NCBI GenBank assembly: GCA_027069135.1
Contig: JALXFE010000523.1
Span: 1 to 38,289, forward strand
Reading direction: 5' to 3'
Length of the DNA stretch: 38,289 nucleotides
From: Thermoanaerobaculia bacterium
Lineage (GTDB): Bacteria; Acidobacteriota; Thermoanaerobaculia; Multivoradales; JAHZIX01
Positions 8,271-15,024 of this stretch are shown here, in pieces. Within the stretch, counting starts at the first letter, position 1; each line of letters starts with the position of its first letter. The notes under the pieces are model-generated. The model was not told the origin of the DNA. It was given only the letters and a program-made list of their open reading frames with translations, and searched no databases. A program made the position numbers and the translations under genes.

Positions 8271-9248
8271 CTAAGGCAACGTCGTCGCGGACCAGGTGCC
8301 CAGATCCCCCGACTCGAAGCCGTCAGAGAAGATCCTTCCGCCCTCCGGAAAGCGAATGAAAAAACCATCCGCCCAAACCACATCTTCTTCGTCCCGAGCC
8401 GCCGGGAAGCCACCAGGGGTGTAGATGTCGCCGCTGGTCGCCCCGTCACTCCCGGGGGAACGAATCGCCAGCACCGCCGGGCCGAGAGGGTCGAAGGTGT
8501 CGACGAAGAACTCGAAGGAATTCCCCCAGCCATCCAACTCTGGAATGAAAGGTAGATAGGACGGAACCAGGAAAGTCGACATCTCAAGGGCCGTGATCGG
8601 AGGATACAAAGAGAGATCGAAAGACCCACCGCGGAGATTCTCCGCTGGCCCCTCGATCCCCGACACAACATCGGTCAGCCAGGAGATCATGGCGGCACCG
8701 ACGGTACGGACCAGATCCAAGGTCACCGCCTGCGCTTCTTCCGGCGCCGGTAGCGGACGGCGGAGGAACAAGCCGCGGAGGAAGACCAGGTCTTCATCCC
8801 CGCTCGATGTATAGCCCGGGGAGTAGATATCCCCTTCCGCGGCTCCGTCGGCGCCCAGACTGCGAATCGCCACGGTCTCGAGAGAGAAAATATTGACCGT
8901 GTCGAGACGGTAGTCGTAGGCGTTGCCCCAGCCATCGAACTCCGGAAGTACCGGCAGATACATGGGGACCAGAAGGATCTCCAATGCTTGGTGCGTAATG
9001 ACCGGGTAATCCCGCAGATCGAGACCGGCTCCATTCCGATGCTGGGTTCTCCCGCTCCCGTGATCTACCAGCCAGGAAACCATGGCGGCGCTAGCCACCT
9101 CCATGTCCTGCAAGGTGGTCCCGGCAGGGTCCTGGGCGGCGGCTGACGGCAGGAAAGGCCCTACAAGCAGACCGGCGATCACGATCGATGCGATGCGACG
9201 GGCGAAAGAGGGGAGGAAAAGGCTCGACCTTCGAGATGAAAAAATCAT
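8271..9248 (-). CDS. Secreted protein with two pseudopilin-like repeats and FESGD tail
   Basis: 325 residues. I chose the ATG at 9248, which has GGGAGAAG 5 bases upstream, over a TTG five codons earlier. A signal peptide covers about residues 1-39 (cleavage after S-A-A-A-Q). The mature part holds two tandem copies of about 130 residues, each with A-A-M-[VI]-S-W-L, then V-P-x-Y-L-P-x-[IL]-P-E-x-D-G-W-G-N, then I-R-S-x-G-[AS]-D-G and G-D-I-Y-[ST]-P-G. D-G-W-G-N and S-x-G-x-D-G are the landmarks of the calcium-binding end of GspG-type major pseudopilins, but the N-methylated pilin helix is missing. It ends with F-S-D-G-F-E-S-G-D-L-G-T-W-S, a tail seen on many secreted proteins of this lineage. 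Function unknown; its own promoter is strong. Confidence 0.75.
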   Translation of the reverse strand: MIFSSRRSSLFLPSFARRIASIVIAGLLVGPFLPSAAAQDPAGTTLQDMEVASAAMVSWLVDHGSGRTQHRNGAGLDLRDYPVITHQALEILLVPMYLPVLPEFDGWGNAYDYRLDTVNIFSLETVAIRSLGADGAAEGDIYSPGYTSSGDEDLVFLRGLFLRRPLPAPEEAQAVTLDLVRTVGAAMISWLTDVVSGIEGPAENLRGGSFDLSLYPPITALEMSTFLVPSYLPFIPELDGWGNSFEFFVDTFDPLGPAVLAIRSPGSDGATSGDIYTPGGFPAARDEEDVVWADGFFIRFPEGGRIFSDGFESGDLGTWSATTLP

Positions 9249-9283
9249 GGCGACTTCTCCCAAAAAAATAAAGGATACTGTTT

Positions 9284-9312
9284 ATTATACGATCTTTGAT
9301 CGCAGACGTCAC
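9284..9312 (-). promoter_or_regulatory. Sigma-70 promoter of the pseudopilin-repeat gene with internal palindrome
   Basis: On the minus strand a perfect -10 box TATAAT (9289-9284) sits 17 bases from GTGACG (9312-9307, four of six consensus bases). The spacer holds the palindrome CGATC-TTT-GATCG (9290-9302), placed where a repressor would block polymerase. The leader to the ATG is about 30 bases. Confidence 0.6.
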
Positions 9313-9422
9313 AAAGCTCCGGAACGAAGGATCATGATCAGGAGAACCGGGCTGCTAGGATGTCGGCCCGACCGCACAGGACACTACATCGATCCCTGGT
9401 CCCTTGGAGGATGTTTCAAACC

Positions 9423-10160
9423 ATGACACCGGCCCCAACATTGTCCGCACTGGCTGCCGGTGTCGGCGTTTTCGCAGCTCTCGCCGGGCCCCTGGCGGCC
9501 CACCTCCAGCTCTTATCCCCATACACCGCCTTCCGGACCTTCGCGTTGGGGATCTTCACCGGCAGCCTCCTCGGGGTCGCCTTGGGCCTTTGGGCCCTGC
9601 TTCGCACCTGGAATCAGCCGGACGCCGTCGGGCGCCCCTGGGCCTGGGCGGGCCTGCTGACCGGAGCCGTGCTCCTCTTGGCCATGGCTTTAGCGGGCGC
9701 CTCCGCCGCCAAGGTCCCGCCGATCCACGACATCACGACCAACCCGAAAAACCCACCGGAATTTGTCCAAGCTCTCGAAGCCGAAGACAACCGCGGCCGG
9801 AATCTCACCTACCCCCACGGGGACTCCAAGACCCCGAAGCGGCAGCAGGAGGCGTATCCGGATCTGAAACCCATCGGATATCCAGCCGCTCCCGAGGAAG
9901 CCTTCGCAAAGGCTCGAGACACCGCTGAGGCCCTCGGCTGGGCGATTCTTGCCTTGGATCCGGCCGCCGGACGCCTGGAAGCCACTCAAACCTCTCGCCT
10001 CTTCCGATTCGTGGACGACATCGTCATCCGCGTGCGGAAAGACGAGGACGGTAGCGGATCGATCGTAGATCTTCGTTCGACCTCCCGCGACGGCATCAGC
10101 GACCTCGGCGCCAACGCTCGCCGCATCCGGCAGTTCCGAGAAGCCCTGATCGGGAATTGA
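9423..10160 (+). CDS. DUF1499 family membrane protein
   Basis: 245 residues from the ATG at 9423. An alternative ATG at 9411 abuts the GGAGG site with no spacing, so I prefer 9423. Three hydrophobic segments (about 5-25, 36-60 and 75-98) anchor the protein. Residues 100-245 are the DUF1499 domain, recognised by P-P-I-H-D-I-T-T-N and P-x-L-K-P-I followed by an [ED]-A-T-x-x-S-R-L-F-R-F-x-D-D-x-x-I-R-V core and the R-S-x-S-R-x-G-x-x-D-x-G ending. The family is widespread, mostly beside membrane or stress genes, and has no settled function. It is 26 bases upstream of the radical SAM gene and probably shares its transcript. Confidence 0.85.
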   Translation: MTPAPTLSALAAGVGVFAALAGPLAAHLQLLSPYTAFRTFALGIFTGSLLGVALGLWALLRTWNQPDAVGRPWAWAGLLTGAVLLLAMALAGASAAKVPPIHDITTNPKNPPEFVQALEAEDNRGRNLTYPHGDSKTPKRQQEAYPDLKPIGYPAAPEEAFAKARDTAEALGWAILALDPAAGRLEATQTSRLFRFVDDIVIRVRKDEDGSGSIVDLRSTSRDGISDLGANARRIRQFREALIGN

Positions 10161-10186
10161 GGACCGCACCGAAAGGACCTCTCTTG

Positions 10187-11476
10187 ATGGAAACCCAGAC
10201 CGTGGACACGATCTCCTCAGAGCACGGGGCCCACACCCAAGAGTTCCGCCCGTCCCTCGTATCCTGGAACTTGACCCGGCGTTGCAATCTGCGTTGCCCC
10301 CACTGCTATCTCTCCGCCGGCAAGAAGGCGGAGCAGGAGTTGACGACGGAAGAATGCCTCGCCCTCATCGACGAGATGAAGGCCCTGGGGACTGAGATGG
10401 TCATCCTCACCGGCGGCGAGCCTCTGCTGCGCAAGGACATCTTCGACATCGCCACCCGCTGTGCGGAGCAAGGCATGTGGGTGGTGATGGGCACCAACGG
10501 CGTCTTGATCGACGACCGCGTGGCCCAAAGAATGGTGGACTGCGGGATCAAGGGAGTCGGAATCAGCATTGATTCCGTGGATCCGGAGAAACACAACAGC
10601 TTCCGTGGTGGCCCCAACTCCTGGGAGCACTCCGTGCGGGCTCTCAAGATCTGCCGCCAGCATGGGCTGGAGGTCCTCGTCCAATCCACCGTCATGGCCA
10701 GCAACTATGAAGAGGTGCCCAAGCTCATCGACTTTGCCAAGGAGATCGGCGCCTGGTCCTTCAACCTCTATTTCCTCGTCCAGACCGGTCGCGGCCAGCT
10801 GATGAACGACCTCTCCGCCGAACAGACGGAGTCCATGCTCACCCACCTTGTGGAACACCAGGAGGCCTACCGTCCCATGCTGGTGCGCTCCAAATGCGCC
10901 CCGCATTTCAAGCGCCTGGCCTATGAGCGGGGTTTGGGCGGTCTCGAGAGCGGCGGCTGCATGGCCGGCACGCACTACTGCCGCATCACCCCGGACGGCG
11001 ACGTCACCCCCTGCCCCTACATGGACCTCTCCGCCGGCAACGTCCGGGACTCGAGCTTCACGGAGATCTGGAATCACTCGGACCTCTTCTCAGGGCTCCG
11101 GGACTTAGAACGCCTGGAGGGCCGCTGCGGCGCCTGCGAGTTCAACGAGCTCTGCGGCGGTTGCCGTTGCCGCGCCTACGCCGCCTTCGAAAACCCCCTC
11201 CAGGAAGACCCGGCCTGCACTTACCAACCGACCGGCCAACCCCTGGACGCCCACATCGTCCTCTGGGACCCCCAGGCCCGCGCGCGCCTGGACCGCATCC
11301 CCATCGCCTTCATCCGCTCCAAAGTCCAAAGCGGCCTCGAAGCCTACGCCCGCTCCAACTCCATCCCCTTGATCACCGACGAGATCATGCAACAAGGCCT
11401 CCAAGGCGACGCCCGTCCCAAAGCCTTCGACAAGCTGCCGAGTTTCTTGAAGCGACCACCGTCGGTTCAGGATTGA
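10187..11476 (+). CDS. Radical SAM/SPASM protein with C-terminal PCP_red-like domain
   Basis: 429 residues from the ATG at 10187, chosen over a TTG ten codons upstream. The radical SAM core carries the cluster motif C33-x3-C37-x2-C40, then I-L-T-G-G-E-P-L and I-S-I-D-S. A SPASM-type region follows with extra cysteines (G-G-C-M-A, C-P-Y-M-D, C-G-A-C-E-F-N-E-L-C-G-G-C-R-C), able to bind further 4Fe-4S clusters. The layout resembles haem-pathway enzymes of the NirJ/AhbC/AhbD group. From Trp360 comes a PCP_red-like domain (A-R-A-R-L-D-R-I-P, E-A-Y-A-R, I-T-D-E-I-M), a module known from the C-terminus of BchB/ChlB. The haem genes 3 kb downstream make a tetrapyrrole substrate plausible; peptide modification is the alternative. 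The last codons have a diverged second copy at 11971-12019. Confidence 0.85.
   Translation: METQTVDTISSEHGAHTQEFRPSLVSWNLTRRCNLRCPHCYLSAGKKAEQELTTEECLALIDEMKALGTEMVILTGGEPLLRKDIFDIATRCAEQGMWVVMGTNGVLIDDRVAQRMVDCGIKGVGISIDSVDPEKHNSFRGGPNSWEHSVRALKICRQHGLEVLVQSTVMASNYEEVPKLIDFAKEIGAWSFNLYFLVQTGRGQLMNDLSAEQTESMLTHLVEHQEAYRPMLVRSKCAPHFKRLAYERGLGGLESGGCMAGTHYCRITPDGDVTPCPYMDLSAGNVRDSSFTEIWNHSDLFSGLRDLERLEGRCGACEFNELCGGCRCRAYAAFENPLQEDPACTYQPTGQPLDAHIVLWDPQARARLDRIPIAFIRSKVQSGLEAYARSNSIPLITDEIMQQGLQGDARPKAFDKLPSFLKRPPSVQD
11413..11457 (+). repeat. Direct repeat 1, copy 1 (tail of radical SAM gene)
   Basis: These 45 bases match 11971-12015 at 40 positions without gaps. Here they encode the in-frame tail R-P-K-A-F-D-K-L-P-S-F-L-K-R-P of the radical SAM protein. 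Confidence 0.85.
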
Positions 11477-11492
11477 GACGACTCCCAGAAAG

Positions 11493-11726
11493 ATGTGGTT
11501 TTGCCTACGAGGTGAGCTCTCTCAGATCGAGGTGATCGCTATCGGTAGCTCGATCCGTGAAGGGCAACGCTTGGAAGATGTCCATGGCTCTGGTAGGTGG
11601 CGAAAGCTCTAGGGTCTTGCCGAGGCAGAGCTACCCAATGGAGGAGTAGTGCTCGCTGAGCTACACTGGTACGAGGCCCACGGTATCGGTCGAAAAGAGA
11701 TGAAGATCAAGAGAATCCTGCCATGA
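11493..11726 (+). pseudogene. Small ORF broken by an in-frame TAG, upstream partner of the 76-aa gene
   Basis: Starting at ATG 11493, 39 codons lead to TAG at 11610-11612. The same frame then stays open for 37 more codons with protein-like content (P-N-G-G-V-V-L-A-E-L-H-W-Y-E-A-H-G-I-G, then K-E-M-K-I-K-R-I-L-P) and ends in a TGA that overlaps the ATG of the next gene (ATGA, 11723-11726). The continuity across the stop and the intact coupling show one ancestral gene of about 77 codons with a nonsense mutation; a single base change (for example AAG to TAG) explains it. Readthrough or a sequencing error is the alternative. I do not know the family's function. Confidence 0.65.
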
Positions 11727-11953
11727 TTGAGAATCCCTCCGATACTTTCGTCTTATGTGTTCAGAACAGTGGCTACGATGCTTCACTCGAAGTACGAAAG
11801 ATCTACCGCACCGTACCGGATGCTCAAGCGACCCGCCGATCGCTTCTGAGGGTTGTCGATGAATCGGGAGAGGACTACCTCTACCCGGCGAAGATCTTCG
11901 TTCCCATCTCCCTGCCCAAGGAAGCCGAGCCGGCCTTTGCCTCAACCGCCTAG
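11723..11953 (+). CDS. Small conserved-looking protein, 76 aa
   Basis: 76 residues with no signal peptide or membrane segment. It is compact, with a central [VI]-R-K-I-Y-R-T-V-P-D-A-Q-A and a well-formed V-V-D-E-S-G-E-D-Y-L-Y-P segment followed by F-V-P-I-S-L-P. I recall similar small soluble proteins in many bacterial genomes, often next to a partner like the broken ORF here, but know no experimental function. The ATG overlaps the stop of that ORF, so the nonsense mutation may reduce its translation. The pair is set between two copies of the radical SAM gene tail. A two-gene toxin-antitoxin or similar accessory module is possible but unproven. Confidence 0.6.
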   Translation: MIENPSDTFVLCVQNSGYDASLEVRKIYRTVPDAQATRRSLLRVVDESGEDYLYPAKIFVPISLPKEAEPAFASTA

Positions 11954-11970
11954 GCTGAACCCATCCTCGT

Positions 11971-12015
11971 CCGCCCCAAAGCCTTCTACAAGCTGCTGAG
12001 CTTCATGAAGCGACC
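11971..12015 (+). repeat. Direct repeat 1, copy 2 (diverged radical SAM tail)
   Basis: This copy reads V-R-P-K-A-F-Y-K-L-L-S-F-M-K-R-P then TGA at 12017-12019, a usable alternative C-terminus for the radical SAM gene. It is 558 bases from copy 1 and has no start codon or domain of its own, so it is a gene-tail remnant. Confidence 0.85.
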
Positions 12016-12066
12016 TTGAGACTGCATCGTCTTGAGCTTGCGGCCACATGCGGCTACAATCTGAGA

Positions 12067-12363
12067 ATGAGCTCCACCGCCGTCGGCATTCGAAAGTTGA
12101 AGGATCATCTCAGCGAGTACGTCCATCGGGCTCGCGACGGTGAGGAATTCCTAATTACTCACCACGGTGAAGTCGTCGCGGAGTTGAGACCCCGAGCTCG
12201 AAAAAGTGCCCCGCCCATCCATCCCGGTATTTCTCAGATGGTGAGTCTGGGTATCGCGCGAGGCGAGACCCTAAACGATCCGACCTTGTACTCGCCACCG
12301 GGGATCACTCTTTCGAGCGGCTCGGTCCAGGAACTCCTCGATGAAGAGCGTGGAGACCGGTGA
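12067..12363 (+). CDS. vapB: Phd/YefM-family antitoxin
   Basis: 98 residues from ATG 12067, chosen because the family motif begins immediately: V-G-I-R-K-L-K-D-H-L-S-E-Y-V, then D-G-E-E-F-L-I-T-H-H-G-E-V-V-A-E-L-R-P. This is the standard N-terminal DNA-binding half of prevent-host-death antitoxins. The C-terminal half (after about residue 50) is the disordered toxin-wrapping part, ending in Q-E-L-L-D-E-E-R-G. The protein should neutralise the PIN toxin downstream and repress their shared promoter. Its TGA overlaps the toxin's GTG start (GTGA, 12360-12363). No strong ribosome site precedes the ATG. Confidence 0.88.
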   Translation: MSSTAVGIRKLKDHLSEYVHRARDGEEFLITHHGEVVAELRPRARKSAPPIHPGISQMVSLGIARGETLNDPTLYSPPGITLSSGSVQELLDEERGDR

Positions 12364-12785
12364 TTCTCCTTGCTGAATCATCTGCCATCCTTTCCTGGCT
12401 ACTCGGTGAAGACTCCGAACAGGTCATAGAGAGAGCCCTCGAAGACGCGGAATCCGTTTTGGCCTCAGACTTGGCCCTGGTTGAGTGCGAGAGGGTCCTT
12501 GTGCGAGCAGCCTTCACCCGTCGCCTAGAGTCCGCTGAAGCTTCTCATCTCCGCAGACGCCTACGTGAAGCCGCCGCAAATTGGACGCTCTTCGAGCTCG
12601 GGTCACAGGTTCTGGAGCGTTCGAAACAGGCCTTCCCTCATGAACCCGTCCGAACCTTGGACGCTCTTCACTTGGCAACCGCACTGGAAGCTAGGAGATT
12701 CATCGCCGGGGTTGCCGTACTCACTCTCGACCAACGCATTCGCTCCAATGCCGAGAGCCTCGGCCTTCCTGTCCTGCCGGTGTAA
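12360..12785 (+). CDS. vapC: PIN-domain toxin, VapC type
   Basis: 141 residues with a GTG start in 4-base overlap with the antitoxin. PIN domains are metal-dependent ribonucleases. The acidic residues fit, with the first position carried by Glu6 in L-A-E-S-S-A-I-L rather than the usual Asp, plus Glu42, Asp101 (R-T-L-D-A-L-H-L-A-T-A) and Asp124 (L-T-L-D-Q-R-I-R). The L-A-E-S-S-A variant is common in this PIN subfamily, so activity is plausible. The last 13 codons exist again, diverged, at 13407-13445, where they end upstream of the esterase stop. Confidence 0.88.
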   Translation: MILLAESSAILSWLLGEDSEQVIERALEDAESVLASDLALVECERVLVRAAFTRRLESAEASHLRRRLREAAANWTLFELGSQVLERSKQAFPHEPVRTLDALHLATALEARRFIAGVAVLTLDQRIRSNAESLGLPVLPV

Positions 12786-12828
12786 CCCCTACTCGCCGAA
12801 ACGTTGCACCAGGTGGTAGCGGGCTTGG
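12744..12828 (+). repeat. Direct repeat 2, copy A (vapC end plus esterase-end remnant)
   Basis: 85 bases matching 13406-13490 at 75 positions without gaps; the last 26 are identical. The first half is the true 3' end of vapC. The second half, read on the minus strand, gives R-Q-A-R-Y-H-L-V-Q-R-F-G-E and TAG, the exact C-terminus of the esterase at 13449, here without the rest of the gene. Confidence 0.9.
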
Positions 12829-12851
12829 CGTAAACCGAAGACGGAATCCGC

Positions 12852-13313
12852 TCAATCCGGCGAAAAGAACACCTTGGTGACGATCCCGTTTTCGAAGTAG
12901 ATATCCCCCCAATCTGAATCGAAGCGGCGGCTTGGCCGAGGCTGGTAAACCCACTTTTCTCCATAACGGGAGGGCTTATACCCTGCCATCACCTGCGCCA
13001 CCTCCTGCCGAGTCATGCCTTCATGGATACGGTTGAATTGCCTCAAGAACGGTTTCCTCGTGCTCCATGGCGTGATGTAAAGAACGAGGAGCAGACCCAG
13101 CATCCCCGCCAGAAGCCCCATGCGCGGCGGAGAAAAGTTGGAGCGCACTCGAAGCAAGAAAAGGACGGTCCAAACAAGTCCGAACCACAAATAGATCTTG
13201 AAGGGAAGAGGCAGGGCAGAAACGACTTCTAACACTAAAAAAATCACCAGCCCAAAGAAAGTAAGAACGATCAAAGAAGCATGAATCAGGAAGTTTCCAA
13301 ACGAACGGTTCAT
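12852..13313 (-). CDS. Small membrane protein with SmpA/BamE-like C-terminal part
   Basis: 153 residues. Three hydrophobic segments (about 9-31, 36-55 and 66-82) are followed by an extra-membrane part with the pattern I-x-x-G-M-T-R-Q-E-V-A-x-V-M, then W-V-Y-Q, W-G-D-I-Y-F-E-N-G-I-V-T-K-V-F-F, which recalls the SmpA/OmlA/BamE fold that helps outer-membrane protein assembly. Here it is attached to membrane helices and not a lipidated cysteine, so the role may differ. GAAGGGGGT lies just upstream of the ATG. The gene sits alone between the two copies of direct repeat 2, which suggests it was added to this site. Confidence 0.65.
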   Translation of the reverse strand: MNRSFGNFLIHASLIVLTFFGLVIFLVLEVVSALPLPFKIYLWFGLVWTVLFLLRVRSNFSPPRMGLLAGMLGLLLVLYITPWSTRKPFLRQFNRIHEGMTRQEVAQVMAGYKPSRYGEKWVYQPRPSRRFDSDWGDIYFENGIVTKVFFSPD

Positions 13314-13405
13314 CGGACACCCCCTTCGGGAGCTGCTTGTGTTGAGAGATTGTACCTTCCGGGAGTGCCACGGTCTTCGAGCGGACGGTTCGGACCTTCA
13401 GTTGG

Positions 13406-13490
13406 CAACGCCGAGAGCCTCGGCTTCACCGTCCTGCTGGTGTGATCCCTACTCGCCGAAGCGCTGCACCAGGTGGTAGCGGGCTTGGCG
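13406..13490 (+). repeat. Direct repeat 2, copy B (esterase end plus vapC-end remnant)
   Basis: Second copy of the 85-base junction. Its first half encodes N-A-E-S-L-G-F-T-V-L-L-V then TGA (13443-13445), the diverged end of VapC with no gene before it; its second half is the real 3' end of the esterase gene. Confidence 0.9.
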
Positions 13491-14192
13491 GCGCCACCAA
13501 TTCCAGTCGTGGGCGACGTCGTGGCCCCAGATGTCTCTGTGGTGGCTGATGCCTTTGGCGGCGAGGATGTCGGCTAGGGTGTGGGTTTCGTCGATGCAGC
13601 CTTCTTCCCAGGGGCCCTGACCACAGACCAAGGCCAGGTGGGTGTTGTTGCGGACCCGCTCCAGGTGGGAGCCCTCGAGCTGGGGCACGTAGGCCATGGG
13701 GTTGTTGAAGTAGACGTCCTGATTGGAGAAACCGCCGGTGAAGCTCGTGATGTCGTAGCGTCCGCTCATGCAAAGGGCGTAGCGGAAGATGTCGGGGTAC
13801 TTCAGCGCGAAATTGGCAGCGTAATAGCCGCCGAGGCTACAGCCGCTGACACCGATGGGGAGGTCCGGGGACTGGCAGTCCCGGCGGATGAACGACGCCA
13901 ATTCGGTGGTCACGTAGGACTCGAAGACCTGGTGCCGCGTAATACGCCACTGCGCGGGGTTCTGCTGCCGCGTCCAGGCTTCGGCCACGTTGCTCTCGGT
14001 GCAGTAGAGCTTGAGCTTTCCCTCCTCGATGAGATCGCCCAGGGTATCTACCATGCCGTGGGCGTCCCACTCGTGGGCCATCCCGGCTGCCGAAGGGAAC
14101 ACCAGGAGCGGTGCACCCCAATGGCCGTAACACCACAGGTGCATGGGCCGGCCCATTTTCTGACTCGGGATCAGCTCGTGTCTTCGCTTCAT
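13449..14192 (-). CDS. Alpha/beta-hydrolase, putative esterase
   Basis: 247 residues without a signal peptide. The nucleophile elbow is G-V-S-G-C-S-L-G-G-Y, with Ser in the G-x-S-x-G-G context typical of esterase D-like enzymes. The oxyanion-side strand P-L-L-V-F-P-S-A-A-G lies near the N-terminus. The C-terminal half contains candidate acid and base residues (D-E-T-H and H-D-W-N-W-W-R-R-Q). Related proteins hydrolyse small esters in the cytoplasm, but the substrate cannot be read from the sequence. The 3' end forms half of direct repeat 2. It is divergent from the hemQ gene, sharing a 151-base intergenic region. Confidence 0.85.
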   Translation of the reverse strand: MKRRHELIPSQKMGRPMHLWCYGHWGAPLLVFPSAAGMAHEWDAHGMVDTLGDLIEEGKLKLYCTESNVAEAWTRQQNPAQWRITRHQVFESYVTTELASFIRRDCQSPDLPIGVSGCSLGGYYAANFALKYPDIFRYALCMSGRYDITSFTGGFSNQDVYFNNPMAYVPQLEGSHLERVRNNTHLALVCGQGPWEEGCIDETHTLADILAAKGISHHRDIWGHDVAHDWNWWRRQARYHLVQRFGE

Positions 14193-14343
14193 CGCTTCCT
14201 GCCCGTGCTACCATCCGAGCGCGTTCCCGAGAGCTGTCCAGGATTGGACCGGCGCGGGACGATGCTCTCACAAGGAATCTTCGCAGACTACTATGGGCGG
14301 TAGTGCTTGACCAGCACGGCAGGCCCTCGGAGCTCATCGCACC

Positions 14344-15024
14344 ATGCCGGATCGCACTCTCAATCACTTCACCTTCTTGCGCTTCTCCCAAGCCCATGCG
14401 GAGCTTTCGACCCAGGCCCGCCAGGAGATCCACACGGACCTGCTCGCAGCCCTGCGCAAAGCCGCGGAACGGGTCGAGATCTACCAGGTTTTTCCGGCCC
14501 GGGGAGACGTCGACGTGCTCGTGTGGTGCGCCTGTAGCGGGGACGGTCCCGAAGCCTTGGCAAGCTTCCTGACGGCCTTCGCCCAGGCCATAAATCCTTT
14601 TCGCCGATACCTCAACGCCACCGATGCTCTCTTTGGCCTCACCCGACCTTCCCCCTACGTTCCCGGCAAGAAACCTTCCGGGATCAATCCCTTGGAAGGA
14701 AACCGCCAAAGGTATTTGACGGTCTACCCCTTCGTGAAGACCTCCGGGTGGTACGCCATGAGTCGAGAAGCTCGCCAGGGCATGATGAACGAGCACATCA
14801 AGATCGGCCGCGAGTACCAAGAGGTGGACCAGATGTTGCTCTACTCCTTCGGATTACAAGACCAGGAATTCGTGGTGGTCTACGAGATGGAAGACATCAC
14901 CGGGTACCTCCAATTGGTCAACGAGCTGCGCAGCTGCGAAGGACGACGGTTCACCGAGCGGGATACCCCGATCACCACCGGTATCTACCATCCGGCGGAG
15001 GAGACCCTTGCCCTGTGGCGATAG
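14344..15024 (+). CDS. hemQ: Coproheme decarboxylase HemQ (chlorite dismutase family)
   Basis: 226 residues, matching the chlorite-dismutase fold. Landmarks are Y128-P-F-V-K, equivalent to the catalytic Tyr of HemQ, and proximal His151 in M-N-E-H-I-K-I-G-R-E-Y. HemQ oxidatively decarboxylates two propionates of Fe-coproporphyrin III to give haem b, using peroxide. The hemH and hemG genes immediately downstream identify it as HemQ rather than a chlorite-detoxifying enzyme. The stop TAG lies inside the hemH start region (overlap 15015-15024), so translation is coupled. A GGAGC stretch precedes the ATG. Confidence 0.92.
   Translation: MPDRTLNHFTFLRFSQAHAELSTQARQEIHTDLLAALRKAAERVEIYQVFPARGDVDVLVWCACSGDGPEALASFLTAFAQAINPFRRYLNATDALFGLTRPSPYVPGKKPSGINPLEGNRQRYLTVYPFVKTSGWYAMSREARQGMMNEHIKIGREYQEVDQMLLYSFGLQDQEFVVVYEMEDITGYLQLVNELRSCEGRRFTERDTPITTGIYHPAEETLALWR

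Noticed and set aside
11413-13490. Insertion sequence or integron cassette explaining the direct repeats
   Set aside because: No transposase, integrase, terminal inverted repeats or attC-like site was found; the repeats are copies of flanking gene ends.
13837-14820. 327-codon frame on the minus strand across the esterase and hemQ genes
   Set aside because: It runs through two well-identified genes in another frame and shows no family pattern; a by-product of high GC.
14344-15024. Chlorite dismutase, detoxifying type
   Set aside because: The fold is shared, but the operon with hemH and hemG and the Y-P-F-V-K Tyr point to coproheme decarboxylase.
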